Assembly (NCBI RefSeq): GCF_027627475.1
Contig: NZ_CP115484.1
Location: 2,960,001 to 3,024,000 of the forward strand
Source of the DNA: Paenibacillus sp. SYP-B4298
GTDB lineage: Bacteria; Bacillota; Bacilli; Paenibacillales; Paenibacillaceae
Direction: 5' to 3'
DNA: 64,000 nt
In this document: in pieces, positions 25,204-37,846 of the stretch
Layout of the letters: every line of letters starts with the position of its first letter
Position numbering within the stretch: position 1 is the stretch's first letter
The notes under the pieces: generated by a model
Database searches by the model: none
Told to the model about the DNA's origin: nothing
What the model saw: only the letters and a program-made list of their open reading frames with translations
Program-made: the position numbers and the translations under genes

Positions 25204-26121
25204 TTAGACGAATCTTCCGTCCACCATCTCATAGACATGGTCAGCAACCTCCAAAATCGTAGGATCATGCGTTGTCATACAAATCGAAACGCCTTCGGTC
25301 TCAATAATATTGCGAAATACGCTCATCACTTGCGCCGACATATTGGAATCCAGCTCCGCCGTCGGCTCGTCAGCCAATATCAGTCGCGGTCTATGGGCAA
25401 TCGCCTTGGCAATCGCCACACGCTGCTGCTCGCCCCCGGACAGCTCGAACGGACGATGGTGCATCCGCTTGGCCAAGCCGACCAGCTCCATCACCTCGGT
25501 TACCCGCGGCTTCCATTGCGCCTTCGGCACCTTGGCCATTCGCAGCGACAGCTCGACATTCTCATAAGCGGACAGCAGCGGCATCAGCGCGAACGCCTGG
25601 AAGATAAAGCCCATATCCTGCCTACGCACCACCGTCCGCTTGTTGTCGCTCAGCTTATGAAAGGGCATACCGTTAAACCAGATTTCCCCTTTTGTCGGCT
25701 GATCCAGACCACCCAGCATATTCAGCAGCGTCGTCTTTCCTGAGCCTGACCGGCCGCGAAGCATAACCAACTGCTGGTGCTGCACCTGCATATGTATCTC
25801 CTTCAAAACATGTAACGGCTTCCCGCCCACCTGAAACGTGCGAACGACTTCCTTAACCTCCATCAGCGGCCCCTCCGGCACAGGCCGTGGCGCCACGAAA
25901 GCCTTGCTGCCCTCCTCAGGCTGCTGCTTCAGGCTGGCTTGCTTCTTGAGAGTTGGGGTTTTCTTCTGATTGAGCGATTCGGGAGACGTATCCTGCCCTG
26001 GCTCAGCAGTTGCAGCGACTTCGGAAGCCAAGTCTGCTTCGCCCTCACGGATCGCACCCTGTCCCTCCTTGTCGGCAACAGCCGTTGCGACGCCTTGCTT
26101 GCCTTTTCTCCACCATTTCAT
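25204..26121 (-). CDS. ABC transporter ATPase (MacB/LolD type) with long N-terminal extension
   Basis: A 305-residue protein. Residues 87-305 are a complete ATPase: Walker A GRSGSGKTT, Q-loop FIFQAFALMPLLSA, signature LSGGEQQR, Walker B LILADEPT, H-loop TTHD. The first 86 residues are charged and low-complexity (Lys, Glu, Gln, Ala), unlike family members. An internal ATG at 25863 has GGAGGGG at 8-base spacing, better than the site before 26121, so the shorter form (starting MEVKEVVRTF) may be the main or a second product. It is the first gene of the export operon. Confidence 0.88.
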   Translation of the reverse strand: MKWWRKGKQGVATAVADKEGQGAIREGEADLASEVAATAEPGQDTSPESLNQKKTPTLKKQASLKQQPEEGSKAFVAPRPVPEGPLMEVKEVVRTFQVGGKPLHVLKEIHMQVQHQQLVMLRGRSGSGKTTLLNMLGGLDQPTKGEIWFNGMPFHKLSDNKRTVVRRQDMGFIFQAFALMPLLSAYENVELSLRMAKVPKAQWKPRVTEVMELVGLAKRMHHRPFELSGGEQQRVAIAKAIAHRPRLILADEPTAELDSNMSAQVMSVFRNIIETEGVSICMTTHDPTILEVADHVYEMVDGRFV

Positions 26122-26357
26122 TGTGAACTCATTGACCTCCCTTCCTATTCCAAGCGCAGGCGGGTATCTCTATACCGCCGGCCTCTACTTCTGCCATCTT
26201 AGACTTGCTGGTGCTCTGATGATTCGGATCGACAACTGCCAAGCATTAGAATCATTAGAGTTTTTTCATGTACTCAAATATAGACGGCGTACTCCGACAA
26301 AAAGTTACGTTATTTGGATGTAAAAATTATAAAGATTACCTTAAGAAATCAATAGAT

Positions 26358-26398
26358 CAAAAAAAGCGCAGCCCTAACAAATCTGTCAGGCCGCGCCT
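26358..26398 (-). terminator. Terminator of the pyr operon
   Basis: On the minus strand, GGCGCGGCCTGA and TAGGGCTGCGC form an imperfect stem, followed by seven T, ten bases after pyrE. Confidence 0.85.
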
Positions 26399-26408
26399 TG
26401 AAGTCATA

Positions 26409-27056
26409 TTATATGCCGAATGATTGTGGGTCCTCACGCCATGACTGCAGCAGCGCCACCTCGTTAGCCTGAATATAGCCCAGCTCCAACGCTGCCTCGA
26501 CGAGCGCCGTGTAATTGGATAGTGTCGTCAGCGGAATGCCCGCCTCGCGGAAGCCTTCCTCTGCACGGGACAACTGATAGGTGAAGATCGCCAGCACGCC
26601 CCGCACCTCGCCGCCCGCATCCTTCACAGCCAGCGCAGCCTTGATCGAGCTGCCTCCAGTTGAGATCAGATCCTCGATGACGACAACCTTTTGTCCTGCC
26701 TCCAGCTTGCCCTCGATTTGATTCTGCTTGCCGTGCCCCTTCGCCTTGTCGCGAATATAGATCATCGGCAGACCCAGCTTCTGCGCCACCCACGCCGCAT
26801 GCGGGATACCTGCCGTAGCCGTACCGGCAATGACCTGCGCATCCGGGTACTGCTGCTTGATCAGCGAGGCGAAGCCCTCTGCCACCAGCTCGCGAATGGC
26901 CGGATAGGACATCGTCAGCCGATTGTCACAGTAGATTGGAGACTTGATGCCGGACGTCCAAGTGAAGGGCTCATTAGGCCGTAGCGCCACCGCCTTGATG
27001 TCCAGCAGACTTTTGGCGATTTCCTTAGGCAGCTCTGCAATTGCAATTGTACTCAT
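26409..27056 (-). CDS. pyrE: Orotate phosphoribosyltransferase
   Basis: A 215-residue enzyme converting orotate and PRPP to OMP, step five of UMP synthesis. The PRPP-binding signature [17 protein letters not shown] (around residue 123) and the flexible-loop region [17 protein letters not shown] are intact. The N-terminal [16 protein letters not shown] segment is typical of bacterial PyrE. The ATG overlaps the pyrF stop by four bases, and GAGGAG lies upstream. It is the last gene of the pyr operon. Confidence 0.97.
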   Translation of the reverse strand: MSTIAIAELPKEIAKSLLDIKAVALRPNEPFTWTSGIKSPIYCDNRLTMSYPAIRELVAEGFASLIKQQYPDAQVIAGTATAGIPHAAWVAQKLGLPMIYIRDKAKGHGKQNQIEGKLEAGQKVVVIEDLISTGGSSIKAALAVKDAGGEVRGVLAIFTYQLSRAEEGFREAGIPLTTLSNYTALVEAALELGYIQANEVALLQSWREDPQSFGI

Positions 27057-27799
27057 TGGATCAGCTCCTCTATAATTTGTTCGAATGCCGCTCGCGGCTC
27101 TGCCGCCGCTGTAATCGGCCTTCCAATCACCATGTAATCGGTTCCGGCGTCGAGCGCCTGCCGCGGGGTCATGATCCTGCTCTGGTCACCCAGCTCCGCC
27201 CCGGCAGGCCGGATGCCTGGCGTAACCGTCTTGAATGCGGCGCCGCATGCCTGCTTGATTAGCTGCGTCTCCTGCGGCGATGCCACAACACCATCCAGGC
27301 CAGCCTGCTGTGTCAGCCTAGCATAGCGCTCCACGGCCTGCTCGACGGCTCCTTGAATGCCGATCTCCGTGTTCATTACCTGCTGCGATGTGCTGGTCAA
27401 CTGCGTGACCGCGATAATGAGCGGGCGGGAGCTGCTGCTCGTGCCAGACAACGCCTGCGCCACCCCTTCTGCAGCCGCCTCCATCATCTTGACGCCGCCT
27501 GCCGCATGCACATTGAACATATCGACGCCCAGCCTGGCGATGCTGCCCGCTCCCCCCTTGACCGTGTTCGGGATGTCATGCATCTTCAAATCCAGAAACA
27601 CACGATAGCCACGAGCCTTGAGATTGTCGATAAATGCCGGGCCTGCAGCATAATACAACTGCATGCCCACTTTAATATAGCACGGGATGCCTTCCAGTTG
27701 CTTCAGCAGCCCTTCCGCATGGGACGCCTCTGGATAATCGAGTGCCACCATAATTCGCCCTGCCGCTTCGTCGCGCGTTACACGCTGATGTTCCGCCAT
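27053..27799 (-). CDS. pyrF: Orotidine 5'-phosphate decarboxylase
   Basis: A 248-residue TIM-barrel enzyme that decarboxylates OMP to UMP. The catalytic Asp-x-Lys-x-x-Asp set is in [15 protein letters not shown]; the phosphate-binding C-terminal part has TPGIRPAG and [17 protein letters not shown] precedes the ATG. In this operon it directly follows carB, whereas in B. subtilis pyrK and pyrD lie between them; a strong hairpin occupies the gap. Confidence 0.97.
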   Translation of the reverse strand: MAEHQRVTRDEAAGRIMVALDYPEASHAEGLLKQLEGIPCYIKVGMQLYYAAGPAFIDNLKARGYRVFLDLKMHDIPNTVKGGAGSIARLGVDMFNVHAAGGVKMMEAAAEGVAQALSGTSSSSRPLIIAVTQLTSTSQQVMNTEIGIQGAVEQAVERYARLTQQAGLDGVVASPQETQLIKQACGAAFKTVTPGIRPAGAELGDQSRIMTPRQALDAGTDYMVIGRPITAAAEPRAAFEQIIEELIQ

Positions 27800-27832
27800 A
27801 TGCGATCCCCTCCATCATGATTACATAGCAGG

Positions 27833-27892
27833 GCGGCCTGCCAGCCGTCCTGCTCCGGGTGCACGCCCCGGAGCAGACAGCCGAGAGGCCGC
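27833..27892 (-). promoter_or_regulatory. Nested hairpin between carB and pyrF
   Basis: An outer stem GCGGCCT/AGGCCGC (27833-27839 and 27886-27892) encloses a ten-pair inner stem CTGCTCCGGG/CCCGGAGCAG (27850-27859 and 27867-27876). No T-tract follows, so it is more likely a transcript-stability or processing element than a terminator. Confidence 0.55.
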
Positions 27893-27902
27893 TCCCATTC
27901 CA

Positions 27903-30900
27903 TTACTTCTGCAGCACCGGCATTGCACGGGACGAGAAGTTGATTGTCTCCAGCATATTCAGCAGCGCACGCACGGTATCCAGCGATGTCATACATACAA
28001 CACCGTTCTCGACCGCTTCGCGGCGAATACGGAACCCATCACGCTCTGGCAGCTTGCCCTTGGTCAGCGTATTGACCACAAAATGCGCCTGGCCGCCGCG
28101 AATCAGATCGAGGATGTTCGGCGTGCCCTCGCTCAGCTTGTTGACGCGAGTGACGCGCATGCCGGCTTCCTCCAGCGCCTTCGCCGTGCCGCCTGTAGCG
28201 ATAATGTTATAGCCCAACTGGTAGAAGCCCTGCAGCAGCTCGATCGCTTCTTCCTTGTCCTTGTCCGCAACGGTAGCGATGATGCCGCCTGTAGTCGGAA
28301 TTTTCATACCGGCGCCGATCAGCCCTTTGTACAGAGCTTTCGCATACTGTACATCACGGCCCATAACCTCGCCTGTCGACTTCATCTCCGGTGTAAGTGT
28401 AGGGTCTACCCGGCGCAGCTTCGCGAAGGAGAATACCGGCACCTTGACCGATACATACTCGTCTTCCTGCCACAGCCCGTCCACATAGCCCAGGTCAGCC
28501 AGCTTCGTTCCCAGGATCGCCTTGGTCGCCAGGTTCGCCATCGGAATGTTCGTTACCTTGCTCAGGAACGGAACCGTGCGCGAGGAACGCGGGTTAACCT
28601 CGATGACGTACACCTGCTCCTGATGGATGACGAACTGGATATTGACCAGACCGACAACCTTCAGCGCTTTGGCAATGTTAATCGTAATGTCCACGATCTG
28701 ATCCTTAATCTCCTGGGACAGCGATTGTGGCGGATAGACCGCAATCGAGTCGCCGGAGTGAACGCCTGCACGCTCGACATGCTCCATGATGCCCGGGATC
28801 AGCACCGTCTCGCCGTCGCAGATCGCGTCGACTTCCGCTTCCTTACCAAGCATGTAACGGTCAATCAGCACCGGATGCTCAGGGTTGATCTTCACCGCTT
28901 GCTCCATGTAGCTCAGCAATTCCTGGTCGGAGTAGACAATCTCCATTGCACGACCGCCCAGAACGTAGGACGGGCGCACCAGCACCGGGTAGCCAAGTCC
29001 GCTTGCCGTCTCGACCGCTTCGGAGACCGAGATGACCGTCTTGCCCTCAGGCTGAGCGATGCTCAGACTGCGCAGCAGCGCCTCGAACTTCTTGCGATCC
29101 TCAGCCGTGTCGATAGACTCCAGGCTGGAGCCCAGAATGTTCACACCTGCGCGGCTCAACGGTGCTGCAAGGTTAATTGCAGTCTGTCCGCCGAATTGCA
29201 CGATAACCCCAATCGGCTTCTCCTGCTCGATGACGTTCATGACATCCTCGAAGAACAGCGGCTCAAAATACAACCGGTCAGAGGTATTGAAGTCCGTGGA
29301 GACAGTCTCCGGGTTGTTATTGATGATGACAGCTTCATAGCCTGCATTCTGGATCGCCCATACGGCATGCACAGTCGAATAGTCGAACTCGATGCCCTGA
29401 CCGATGCGGATCGGCCCGGAGCCAAGCACGAGCACCTTCTCCTTGCTCGTCTCAATCACTTCGTTCTCAGTCTCATAGGTCGAGTAGTAGTAAGGCGTAG
29501 TCGCCTCGAACTCCGCCGCACATGTATCGACCATTTTGTATACCGGGCGCATATTTTGCTCCTGACGGTATACACGCACATCCGCCTCAGAGGTATAAGC
29601 CGCACCTGGCTGTCCTTCCTGACGCAGCTCGGCAATCGCGCGGTCAGTGAAGCCTTTGCGTTTGGCCTGATGCAGCAGCTCCGGTGTCAGCGCTTCGCGG
29701 CGCAGCTCGTCTTCGAAGCGAACGATCCCTTCGATCTTGTCCAGGAACCACCAGTCGATGCTGGTCAGATCCTGAATCTGCTGCAGGCTCCAGCGGCGGC
29801 GGAACGCTTCTGCCACCAGGAACATCCGCTCATCATCCGGCTTTTGCAGGCGGGTAGACAGCACGGCATCATCCAGCTCCACCGCTTCCTTCAGATGCAG
29901 GCGATGCGCACCAATCTCCAGCGAGCGAACCGCCTTATGAATCGATTCCTCGAAGGTGCGGCCGATCGCCATCACCTCACCGGTCGCTTTCATCTGAGTT
30001 CCCAGCTTGCGGTTGGCCGAGGTGAACTTGTCGAACGGCCAGCGTGGAATCTTCGAGACGATATAGTCCAGTGTAGGCTCGAAGCAAGCATAGGTTTGTC
30101 CGGTCACCGGGTTGACAATCTCGTCCAGCGTATAGCCGATTGCAATCTTCGCCGCCATCTTCGCAATCGGATAGCCGGTTGCCTTGGACGCCAGCGCCGA
30201 CGAGCGGCTAACGCGCGGATTGACTTCAATGACATAATATTGGTAGCTTTGCGGGTCCAAAGCGAATTGTACGTTACAGCCGCCCTCGATGTTCAACGCG
30301 CGGATGATCTTCAGCGATGCGGAGCGCAGCATCTGATATTCACGATCCGACAGCGTCTGGCTCGGCGCAACTACGATGCTGTCGCCGGTATGGACGCCAA
30401 CCGGGTCAAAGTTCTCCATGTTGCACACGACGATACAGTTGTCTGCCGCGTCGCGCATGACTTCATATTCGACTTCCTTCATACCGGCAATGCTCTTCTC
30501 GATCAGACATTGGCCGATCGGGCTGTAGCGAATACCGGATGCGACGATCTCCACCAGCTCTTCCTCACTGGAGCAGATGCCGCCGCCTGTACCACCCAGC
30601 GTGTACGCCGGACGAACGATGATCGGATATCCGATCTCATTCGCGAAGTCGACCGCCTCTTCTACTGTCGTTACAATGACGCTCTCTGGAACGGGCTGCT
30701 CCAGCTCGCGCATCAGGTCACGGAACAGGTCGCGGTCCTCCGCTTTTTCGATTGCTGTCAGTTGCGTGCCGAGCAGCTTCACGTTCTCCCGCTCCAGCAC
30801 GCCTGCGCGCGCCAGCTCGACCGCCATGTTCAGACCCGTCTGACCGCCCAGCGTCGGCAGCAGCCCATCCGGGCGCTCCTGACGAATAATCTGGGAGACG

Positions 30901-31118
30901 AAATCCAATGTGATCGGCTCGATGTACACTTTGTCAGCCATGTTCGTGTCTGTCATAATAGTGGCCGGGTTGCTGTTGATCAGTACAACCTCCATGCCCT
31001 CTTCCTTCAAAGCTTGGCAGGCTTGGGTTCCGGCATAGTCAAATTCTGCTGCCTGGCCGATGACGATCGGTCCGGAGCCGATGACGAGAATTTTTTTGAG
31101 TTCATTATTTTTGGGCAT
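27903..31118 (-). CDS. carB: Carbamoyl-phosphate synthase large subunit
   Basis: A 1071-residue enzyme that makes carbamoyl phosphate from bicarbonate, ATP and glutamine-derived ammonia. It contains two homologous ATP-grasp halves: [20 protein letters not shown] at the start and [20 protein letters not shown] near residue 555. [13 protein letters not shown] and [13 protein letters not shown] mark the ATP sites, and [20 protein letters not shown] and [20 protein letters not shown] the metal-binding Glu/Asn regions. The C-terminal ~130 residues are an MGS-like allosteric domain. AAGGAG precedes the ATG, and the start overlaps the carA end. It serves pyrimidine synthesis here; arginine supply is possible. 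Confidence 0.98.
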   Translation of the reverse strand: MPKNNELKKILVIGSGPIVIGQAAEFDYAGTQACQALKEEGMEVVLINSNPATIMTDTNMADKVYIEPITLDFVSQIIRQERPDGLLPTLGGQTGLNMAVELARAGVLERENVKLLGTQLTAIEKAEDRDLFRDLMRELEQPVPESVIVTTVEEAVDFANEIGYPIIVRPAYTLGGTGGGICSSEEELVEIVASGIRYSPIGQCLIEKSIAGMKEVEYEVMRDAADNCIVVCNMENFDPVGVHTGDSIVVAPSQTLSDREYQMLRSASLKIIRALNIEGGCNVQFALDPQSYQYYVIEVNPRVSRSSALASKATGYPIAKMAAKIAIGYTLDEIVNPVTGQTYACFEPTLDYIVSKIPRWPFDKFTSANRKLGTQMKATGEVMAIGRTFEESIHKAVRSLEIGAHRLHLKEAVELDDAVLSTRLQKPDDERMFLVAEAFRRRWSLQQIQDLTSIDWWFLDKIEGIVRFEDELRREALTPELLHQAKRKGFTDRAIAELRQEGQPGAAYTSEADVRVYRQEQNMRPVYKMVDTCAAEFEATTPYYYSTYETENEVIETSKEKVLVLGSGPIRIGQGIEFDYSTVHAVWAIQNAGYEAVIINNNPETVSTDFNTSDRLYFEPLFFEDVMNVIEQEKPIGVIVQFGGQTAINLAAPLSRAGVNILGSSLESIDTAEDRKKFEALLRSLSIAQPEGKTVISVSEAVETASGLGYPVLVRPSYVLGGRAMEIVYSDQELLSYMEQAVKINPEHPVLIDRYMLGKEAEVDAICDGETVLIPGIMEHVERAGVHSGDSIAVYPPQSLSQEIKDQIVDITINIAKALKVVGLVNIQFVIHQEQVYVIEVNPRSSRTVPFLSKVTNIPMANLATKAILGTKLADLGYVDGLWQEDEYVSVKVPVFSFAKLRRVDPTLTPEMKSTGEVMGRDVQYAKALYKGLIGAGMKIPTTGGIIATVADKDKEEAIELLQGFYQLGYNIIATGGTAKALEEAGMRVTRVNKLSEGTPNILDLIRGGQAHFVVNTLTKGKLPERDGFRIRREAVENGVVCMTSLDTVRALLNMLETINFSSRAMPVLQK

Positions 31119-32253
31119 ATTGAAGTTCTCCTTTCAGCGTCTCCGACAGCTCCGCCTGGCGCGGCTTCTTAGGGTTGTTGAGCTTATGCTCACGAATCAT
31201 GTCGAGGAACTCGTCAAACAAGTAGCTGGAGTCATACGGTCCTGGAGCCGCCTCCGGGTGATACTGCACGGTAAAGGCAGGGTGCACCTTGTGCTTCAAC
31301 CCTTCAATCGTGCGGTCATTGTTATTGATATGAGTAACGGACAGCTCCGTGCCTGCGATTGAGTCATCGAGCACCGTGTAGCCGTGATTTTGCGATGTAA
31401 TGAAGCAACGGTTGCCTGCCAGCTCCTTCACAGGGTGGTTGCCGCCGCGATGGCCGAATTTCAGCTTGGTCGTGTCGGCGCCACAGGCGAGTGCGAACAA
31501 CTGATGTCCCAGGCAGATGCCGAAGATCGGATATTCGCCCAGCAGTTGCTTGATCGTCTCGACAGCATGCGGTACATCCTTAGGGTCCCCAGGGCCATTC
31601 GACAACTGGATGCCATCCGGATTCAGACGGCGAATCTGCTCAGCCGTCGTATCATGCGGCACAACGACCACATCACAGCCGCGCTTGGTCAGCTCGCGCA
31701 GGATGCCGCTCTTCGCGCCGAAGTCCATCAGCACGATCCGCTCCTTGTCGCCAGGGCTGGAGAACACATGCTTCGTCGATGTCCGGGCCACCTGATCGCG
31801 CATAAGCGGCGAGGCATTCAGCCGCTCCTTCAGCTCATCGACGCTCTGACTGCCTGTTGTGAGGATGCCCTTCATTGTGCCGTAGTGGCGCAAGATACGA
31901 GTCAGCATGCGGGTGTCAATATCGCTGATGCCCGGAATGCCATATTCCTTCAGCAGTTGATCCAGCGAATACTGAGCGCGCCAGTTGCTCGGCACCGGCT
32001 CATGGCGGCGCACGACAAAGCCGTGAATGTAAGGGCGAACAGCCTCGAAGTCATCGCGGTTAATGCCATAGTTCCCAATGAGTGGGTAGGTCATCGTCAC
32101 GATCTGCCCGCAGTAGGATGGATCCGACAGAACCTCCTGATAGCCTGTAATACCTGTATTAAATACAACCTCGCCGGTTGTTTCCGCCTCTGCACCAAAG
32201 GATTGGCCCGTAAACAAGGTTCCGTCCTCTAACAACAATCTTGCTTGCACCAC
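31105..32253 (-). CDS. carA: Carbamoyl-phosphate synthase small subunit
   Basis: A 382-residue glutamine amidotransferase subunit. The class I GATase domain has the nucleophile Cys in [16 protein letters not shown] and the catalytic His/Glu in [11 protein letters not shown]. The N-terminal CPS small domain starts with [19 protein letters not shown]. It hydrolyses glutamine and passes ammonia to CarB. Its end overlaps the carB start by 14 bases, consistent with equimolar translation. Confidence 0.97.
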   Translation of the reverse strand: MVQARLLLEDGTLFTGQSFGAEAETTGEVVFNTGITGYQEVLSDPSYCGQIVTMTYPLIGNYGINRDDFEAVRPYIHGFVVRRHEPVPSNWRAQYSLDQLLKEYGIPGISDIDTRMLTRILRHYGTMKGILTTGSQSVDELKERLNASPLMRDQVARTSTKHVFSSPGDKERIVLMDFGAKSGILRELTKRGCDVVVVPHDTTAEQIRRLNPDGIQLSNGPGDPKDVPHAVETIKQLLGEYPIFGICLGHQLFALACGADTTKLKFGHRGGNHPVKELAGNRCFITSQNHGYTVLDDSIAGTELSVTHINNNDRTIEGLKHKVHPAFTVQYHPEAAPGPYDSSYLFDEFLDMIREHKLNNPKKPRQAELSETLKGELQYAQK

Positions 32254-32315
32254 ATATCACTCTCCTAGTTAGCGTAACTTCACGTTCCGTATATCTTTCA
32301 TTCTCGCTGACCGAC

Positions 32316-33593
32316 TTATTCGGACCAGACGACAGCTCCATCGACTACAGTCATAACAGGCCAGCCTTGCAGCTTCCAGCCGCCGAACGGCGTATTTTTG
32401 CCTTTGGACACAAAGCTCTGCGGGTCCACCTCACGCTCTCCATCCAGATCGATGATAGTCAGATCGGCAGGCGCTCCTGCCTCCAGACGTCCCGACTCCA
32501 GACCGAATACGCGCGCCGGGTCTTCGGTCATCCGTTGCAGCAGAAAGCCGAGCGTCCACTTGCCTGTGCGAACAAACTTGGTGTATAGCAGCGGGAAAGC
32601 TGTCTCGAAGCCAGTAATCCCGAATGGCGCAAGCTGCATCCCCTTTGCCTTCTCCTCTGCGCTATGCGGCGCATGGTCGGTGACGACCATATCGAGCGTG
32701 CCATCCTCCAGCCCCTCAATGACGGCCTGTACATCACGCGGGGAGCGCAGCGGCGGATTCATCTTCCAGTTCGCGTCCAGCCCCGGAATATCCTCATCCG
32801 ACAAGATCAGGTGATGCGGGCACACTTCAGCAGTTACCTTAACTCCAATCTGCTTCGCCAGACGGATCAGCCGTACCGATTGCTCGGTGCTGACATGGCA
32901 CACATGATAATGAACCCCTGTTGCCTCAGCAAGCAGCACATCGCGACCGACATGAATGGCCTCCGATTCGTTCGGGATGCCCTTCAGCCCATGCTCGCGG
33001 GCGAACTTGCCATCCGTCACCGCTGCGCCAACCACGAGCGAATCATCCTCGCAGTGAGCGATGATCGGCATGCCCAGCGACTTCGCCAGCGCCATCGCAT
33101 CCTTCATCATCTGCGCGTTCTGTACGCCCACGCCGTCATCCGTGAAGCCGATCGCGCCCGCTTCCTTCAAGGCAGCGAAGTCCGTCAGCTCGCGGCCCAG
33201 CTCATTCTTCGTAATGGCCGCATACGGCAGCACCTTGACCGCGCCCTTGGCTTGCGCTTTATCCAGAATGTAGCGGATGGTCTCCGGCGTATCCGTTACC
33301 GGCCTTGTATTCGGCATGCAGGCAATCGTTGTGAAGCCGCCCTTGGCTGCTGCCAGCGTGCCGGTCTCAATATCCTCTTTATATTCAAAGCCCGGATCGC
33401 GCAGGTGAACATGCATATCGATGAGTCCAGCCGATACTAGCTTTCCTGCAGCATCGATTACCTCGGCGCTCCCTGTATCGGGAAGCTCAGTGGCCAGCTC
33501 GGCAATTCGCTTATTCTCCATGCGGATGTGGCGGGTTTCCAGTTCATTCGTTTCCTTGTTCCATACTTTTCCATTCACAATCCATAAAGACAT
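32316..33593 (-). CDS. pyrC: Dihydroorotase (type I)
   Basis: A 425-residue amidohydrolase that cyclises carbamoyl aspartate to dihydroorotate. The zinc ligands are seen in DMHVHLRDPG (His-x-His), and later His in IIAHCEDDSL and HYHVCHVSTEQSV; the catalytic Asp is in VVTDHAPHSAEEK. Type I dihydroorotases of this length associate with aspartate carbamoyltransferase in some bacteria. I chose ATG 33593 (MSLWIVNGKVW) because GAGGGG is then about 11 bases away; the ATG at 33602 lies almost on top of that site. Confidence 0.96.
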   Translation of the reverse strand: MSLWIVNGKVWNKETNELETRHIRMENKRIAELATELPDTGSAEVIDAAGKLVSAGLIDMHVHLRDPGFEYKEDIETGTLAAAKGGFTTIACMPNTRPVTDTPETIRYILDKAQAKGAVKVLPYAAITKNELGRELTDFAALKEAGAIGFTDDGVGVQNAQMMKDAMALAKSLGMPIIAHCEDDSLVVGAAVTDGKFAREHGLKGIPNESEAIHVGRDVLLAEATGVHYHVCHVSTEQSVRLIRLAKQIGVKVTAEVCPHHLILSDEDIPGLDANWKMNPPLRSPRDVQAVIEGLEDGTLDMVVTDHAPHSAEEKAKGMQLAPFGITGFETAFPLLYTKFVRTGKWTLGFLLQRMTEDPARVFGLESGRLEAGAPADLTIIDLDGEREVDPQSFVSKGKNTPFGGWKLQGWPVMTVVDGAVVWSE

Positions 33594-33614
33594 CGCAGCC
33601 ATTTCCCCTCTCTA

Positions 33615-35313
<1,699 letters not shown>

Positions 35314-35346
35314 GCATTTAAAGGTACAACTATTCGATTAGAAAGA

Positions 35347-35375
35347 ATTATCCCACGTTCGACATAAGATGTCAA
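35347..35375 (-). promoter_or_regulatory. Sigma-A promoter of the pyr operon
   Basis: On the minus strand TTGACA (35370-35375), a 17-base spacer and GATAAT (35347-35352). Transcription would begin near 35340, just before the PyrR loop. Confidence 0.88.
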
Positions 35376-35444
35376 GAGCACCCGCCCGATTTCCCCCTAT
35401 GGACTCATAGACCCATAGACACAATACAGAGCCCTGAACGTGAA

Positions 35445-35529
35445 CACCCCGCCAGACAAGCGGATACGGCTGCCGCCGTCCTTGACGGCTAAGCTTCGTT
35501 TCGCGCGTCCCCTCTCGTCTGGCGGGGTG
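35445..35529. repeat. 85-bp inverted-repeat structure between pyr promoter and dapL
   Basis: CACCCCGCCAGAC (35445-35457) pairs perfectly with GTCTGGCGGGGTG (35517-35529). The 59-base interior contains further short stems (GACGGC/GCCGTC region). It follows the dapL stop by about 20 bases on the minus strand but has no T-tract. It could be a transcript-end structure or a dispersed palindromic repeat. Confidence 0.6.
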
Positions 35530-35547
35530 AGTTCGAATCATAAGAAA

Positions 35548-36783
35548 TTACAAGCTTAACTTGCGAATGCGGTCAACCGCCCTCTCCGTATTCTCGCGGC
35601 TGCCGAACGCCGTCAGACGGAAATAGCCCTGCCCGCTCTGACCGAAGCCTACACCTGGCGTTCCGACAATATGCGCCTCAGACAGCAGCTTGTCAAAAAA
35701 CGACCAGGAGTCCATTCCCTGCGGCGTTCTGAGCCAGATGTACGGCGCATTGACACCTCCGAACACCTCTAGCCCGATCGATTGCAGCCCTTCACGGATG
35801 ATAGCCGCATTGGTCATGTAATAATCGACGAGCTCAGCGATCTGCTGCTTGCCTTCCTCTGAATAGATGGCTGCGGCGCCGCGCTGGGTGACATAGGAGA
35901 CACCGTTAAATTTCGTAGTATGCCGGCGATTCCACAGATCGTTCACCAGCAGCGTATTGCCGTTCTCGTCCAGCGCCTTCAGCTCACGCGGCACCACGGT
36001 ATACGCGCAGCGAACGCCGGTGAAGCCTGCCGTTTTGGAGAAGCTGCGGAACTCAATCGCCACCTCGCGCGCGCCCTCGATCTCGTAGATGCTGTGCGGC
36101 ACATCCTCCTCGCGGATGAACGCTTCATAAGCCGAGTCATACAGGATGATGCTGTTATTCGCTCTGGCATACTCTACCCACTGCTTCAGCTCTTCCTTCG
36201 TCAGCGTCATGCCGGTCGGATTGTTCGGATAGCATAGATAGATCAGATCTGCTCTGCGCGCAGGCAGGCTTGGCTTGAACTCGTTCTCGGCGCTGCATGG
36301 CAGGTAGACGATATTCTCATATTGGTTCGTCTCCTTATTGAACTTGCCCGAGCGACCCGCCATGACATTGGTATCCACATAGACAGGATAGACGGGGTCC
36401 TGAACAGCGACGATCGAATCCTGACTGAAGATTTCCTGAATGTTGCCTACATCGCATTTGGAGCCGTCGCTCACAAACACTTCATTGGGCTGAATGTCAA
36501 TTCCACGGGATTTGTAGTCGCCTTCGATGATGGCATTAATGAGGAAGTCATAGCCTTGCTCCGGGCCGTAGCCGCGGAATGAGCCTGGCTGTGTCAGCTC
36601 GTCTACCGCCTCATGCATCGCGTTGACCACGGCCTGTGGCAGACCCAGGGTCACATCGCCGATGCCCAGACTAATAATCTGCGCCTCAGGATTTTCTTGC
36701 ATAAATTTCGTTCTGCGTTTAGCTATTTCGGAGAACAAGTAGCTTCCCTGCAGCTCTGTATAATAATGATTTATTTTCGCCAT
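35548..36783 (-). CDS. dapL: LL-diaminopimelate aminotransferase
   Basis: A 411-residue PLP aminotransferase that converts tetrahydrodipicolinate directly to LL-DAP, bypassing acylated intermediates. The class I/II fold shows [13 protein letters not shown], the YCYPNNPTG-like [20 protein letters not shown], and the PLP lysine in [18 protein letters not shown]. The GSKCDVGN segment is typical of DapL. It provides lysine and meso-DAP for the wall made by the mur genes downstream. The start is ATG 36783 (MAKINHYY), with AGAAGGGTG upstream. Confidence 0.96.
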   Translation of the reverse strand: MAKINHYYTELQGSYLFSEIAKRRTKFMQENPEAQIISLGIGDVTLGLPQAVVNAMHEAVDELTQPGSFRGYGPEQGYDFLINAIIEGDYKSRGIDIQPNEVFVSDGSKCDVGNIQEIFSQDSIVAVQDPVYPVYVDTNVMAGRSGKFNKETNQYENIVYLPCSAENEFKPSLPARRADLIYLCYPNNPTGMTLTKEELKQWVEYARANNSIILYDSAYEAFIREEDVPHSIYEIEGAREVAIEFRSFSKTAGFTGVRCAYTVVPRELKALDENGNTLLVNDLWNRRHTTKFNGVSYVTQRGAAAIYSEEGKQQIAELVDYYMTNAAIIREGLQSIGLEVFGGVNAPYIWLRTPQGMDSWSFFDKLLSEAHIVGTPGVGFGQSGQGYFRLTAFGSRENTERAVDRIRKLSL

Positions 36784-36901
36784 CGTTATCACCCTTCTCG
36801 ATCAATCTGAACTCTCTATAGAATATCCTTTTTCGAGGGGTTAAATTAATGAACGATTTAGCGAAAAGTTTGTACTATTCGACGCTCCCGGCAATTAAAC
36901 C

Positions 36902-37846
36902 TTACAACGTGCGTAAGACATGAAGCTCATGAGCCATATCGTCAGGGATGGGACGCTCAAATTCCATATATTGGCCGGTACGCGGATGAGTGAAGCCGAG
37001 CACCGCTGCGTGCAGCGCCTGTCCTTTGAGAGCGATCGTCTTGCTTCGCCCATACACAGGATCACCTGCGAGCGGATGACCGATATATTTCATATGTACA
37101 CGTATCTGATGCGTTCTGCCTGTCTCCAACTGCAGCTCCATCAACGTGTAGCCCGTCAGCCGCTCCAGCACAATAAAATGGGTGATGGCCTCCTTGCTCC
37201 CTCGACTGGTGACGGTGAATAGCTTGCGATCATGGGGATCGCGTCCAATCGGGGCATCCACGGTTCCTTGATCATGAGAGACATTGCCATGAACGAGCGC
37301 CACATATTTGCGTGTCACCGTGTGTGCCTTCAACTGCTCGGCAAGCGAATGGTGAGCAGCGTCATTCTTGGCCGCCATCAGCAGCCCCGAGGTGTCCTTA
37401 TCGATCCGGTGGACAATGCCCGGACGCAGCTCGCCATTAATCCCTGACAGGTCGCGGCAATGATGCATAAGAGCGTTCACCACCGTGCCTGATGCATGTC
37501 CAGGGGCCGGATGAACGACCATGCCGCGCGGCTTGTTGATGACGATGACATCGCTATCCTCATAGACCACCTCAAGCTCGATCGCCTCCGGTATGATTTC
37601 GACCGGCACCGCCTCAGGAATGACGAGCTGCACCTGATCGCCTGCAGCCAGCTTCACATTGGGCTTCACAGCACGCCTATTTACGGTTACATGCCCCTGC
37701 TTAATCCATTCCTGCACCTGGGTTCGAGAGACCTCCTCGCCGGCGCGCTCTGCGACATACTTGTCCAGCCGCTCGCCTGCATCCTCCTGCTCGGCTACCC
37801 ATTCCTGCACGTCATTCTCATCATTGTATCGATTGCTCGTTTCCAT
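36902..37846 (-). CDS. RluD-family 23S rRNA pseudouridine synthase (YlyB-like)
   Basis: A 314-residue enzyme isomerising uridines in rRNA. Residues 20-80 form an S4 RNA-binding domain (AGERLDKYVAERAGEEVSRT). The catalytic domain has the conserved Asp in GIVHRIDKDTSGLLMAAK and the RTHQIRVHMKYIGHPLAGDP motif. In Bacilli the homologue ylyB also follows lspA. Its start overlaps the lspA end by 26 bases. Target positions cannot be told from the sequence. Confidence 0.94.
   Translation of the reverse strand: METSNRYNDENDVQEWVAEQEDAGERLDKYVAERAGEEVSRTQVQEWIKQGHVTVNRRAVKPNVKLAAGDQVQLVIPEAVPVEIIPEAIELEVVYEDSDVIVINKPRGMVVHPAPGHASGTVVNALMHHCRDLSGINGELRPGIVHRIDKDTSGLLMAAKNDAAHHSLAEQLKAHTVTRKYVALVHGNVSHDQGTVDAPIGRDPHDRKLFTVTSRGSKEAITHFIVLERLTGYTLMELQLETGRTHQIRVHMKYIGHPLAGDPVYGRSKTIALKGQALHAAVLGFTHPRTGQYMEFERPIPDDMAHELHVLRTL

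Noticed and set aside
28083-31172. 1029-codon open frame on the plus strand, antisense to carB
   Set aside because: It lies entirely opposite carB, has no SD, and its translation is Arg/Leu/His-rich with no family motif: a typical GC-codon shadow.
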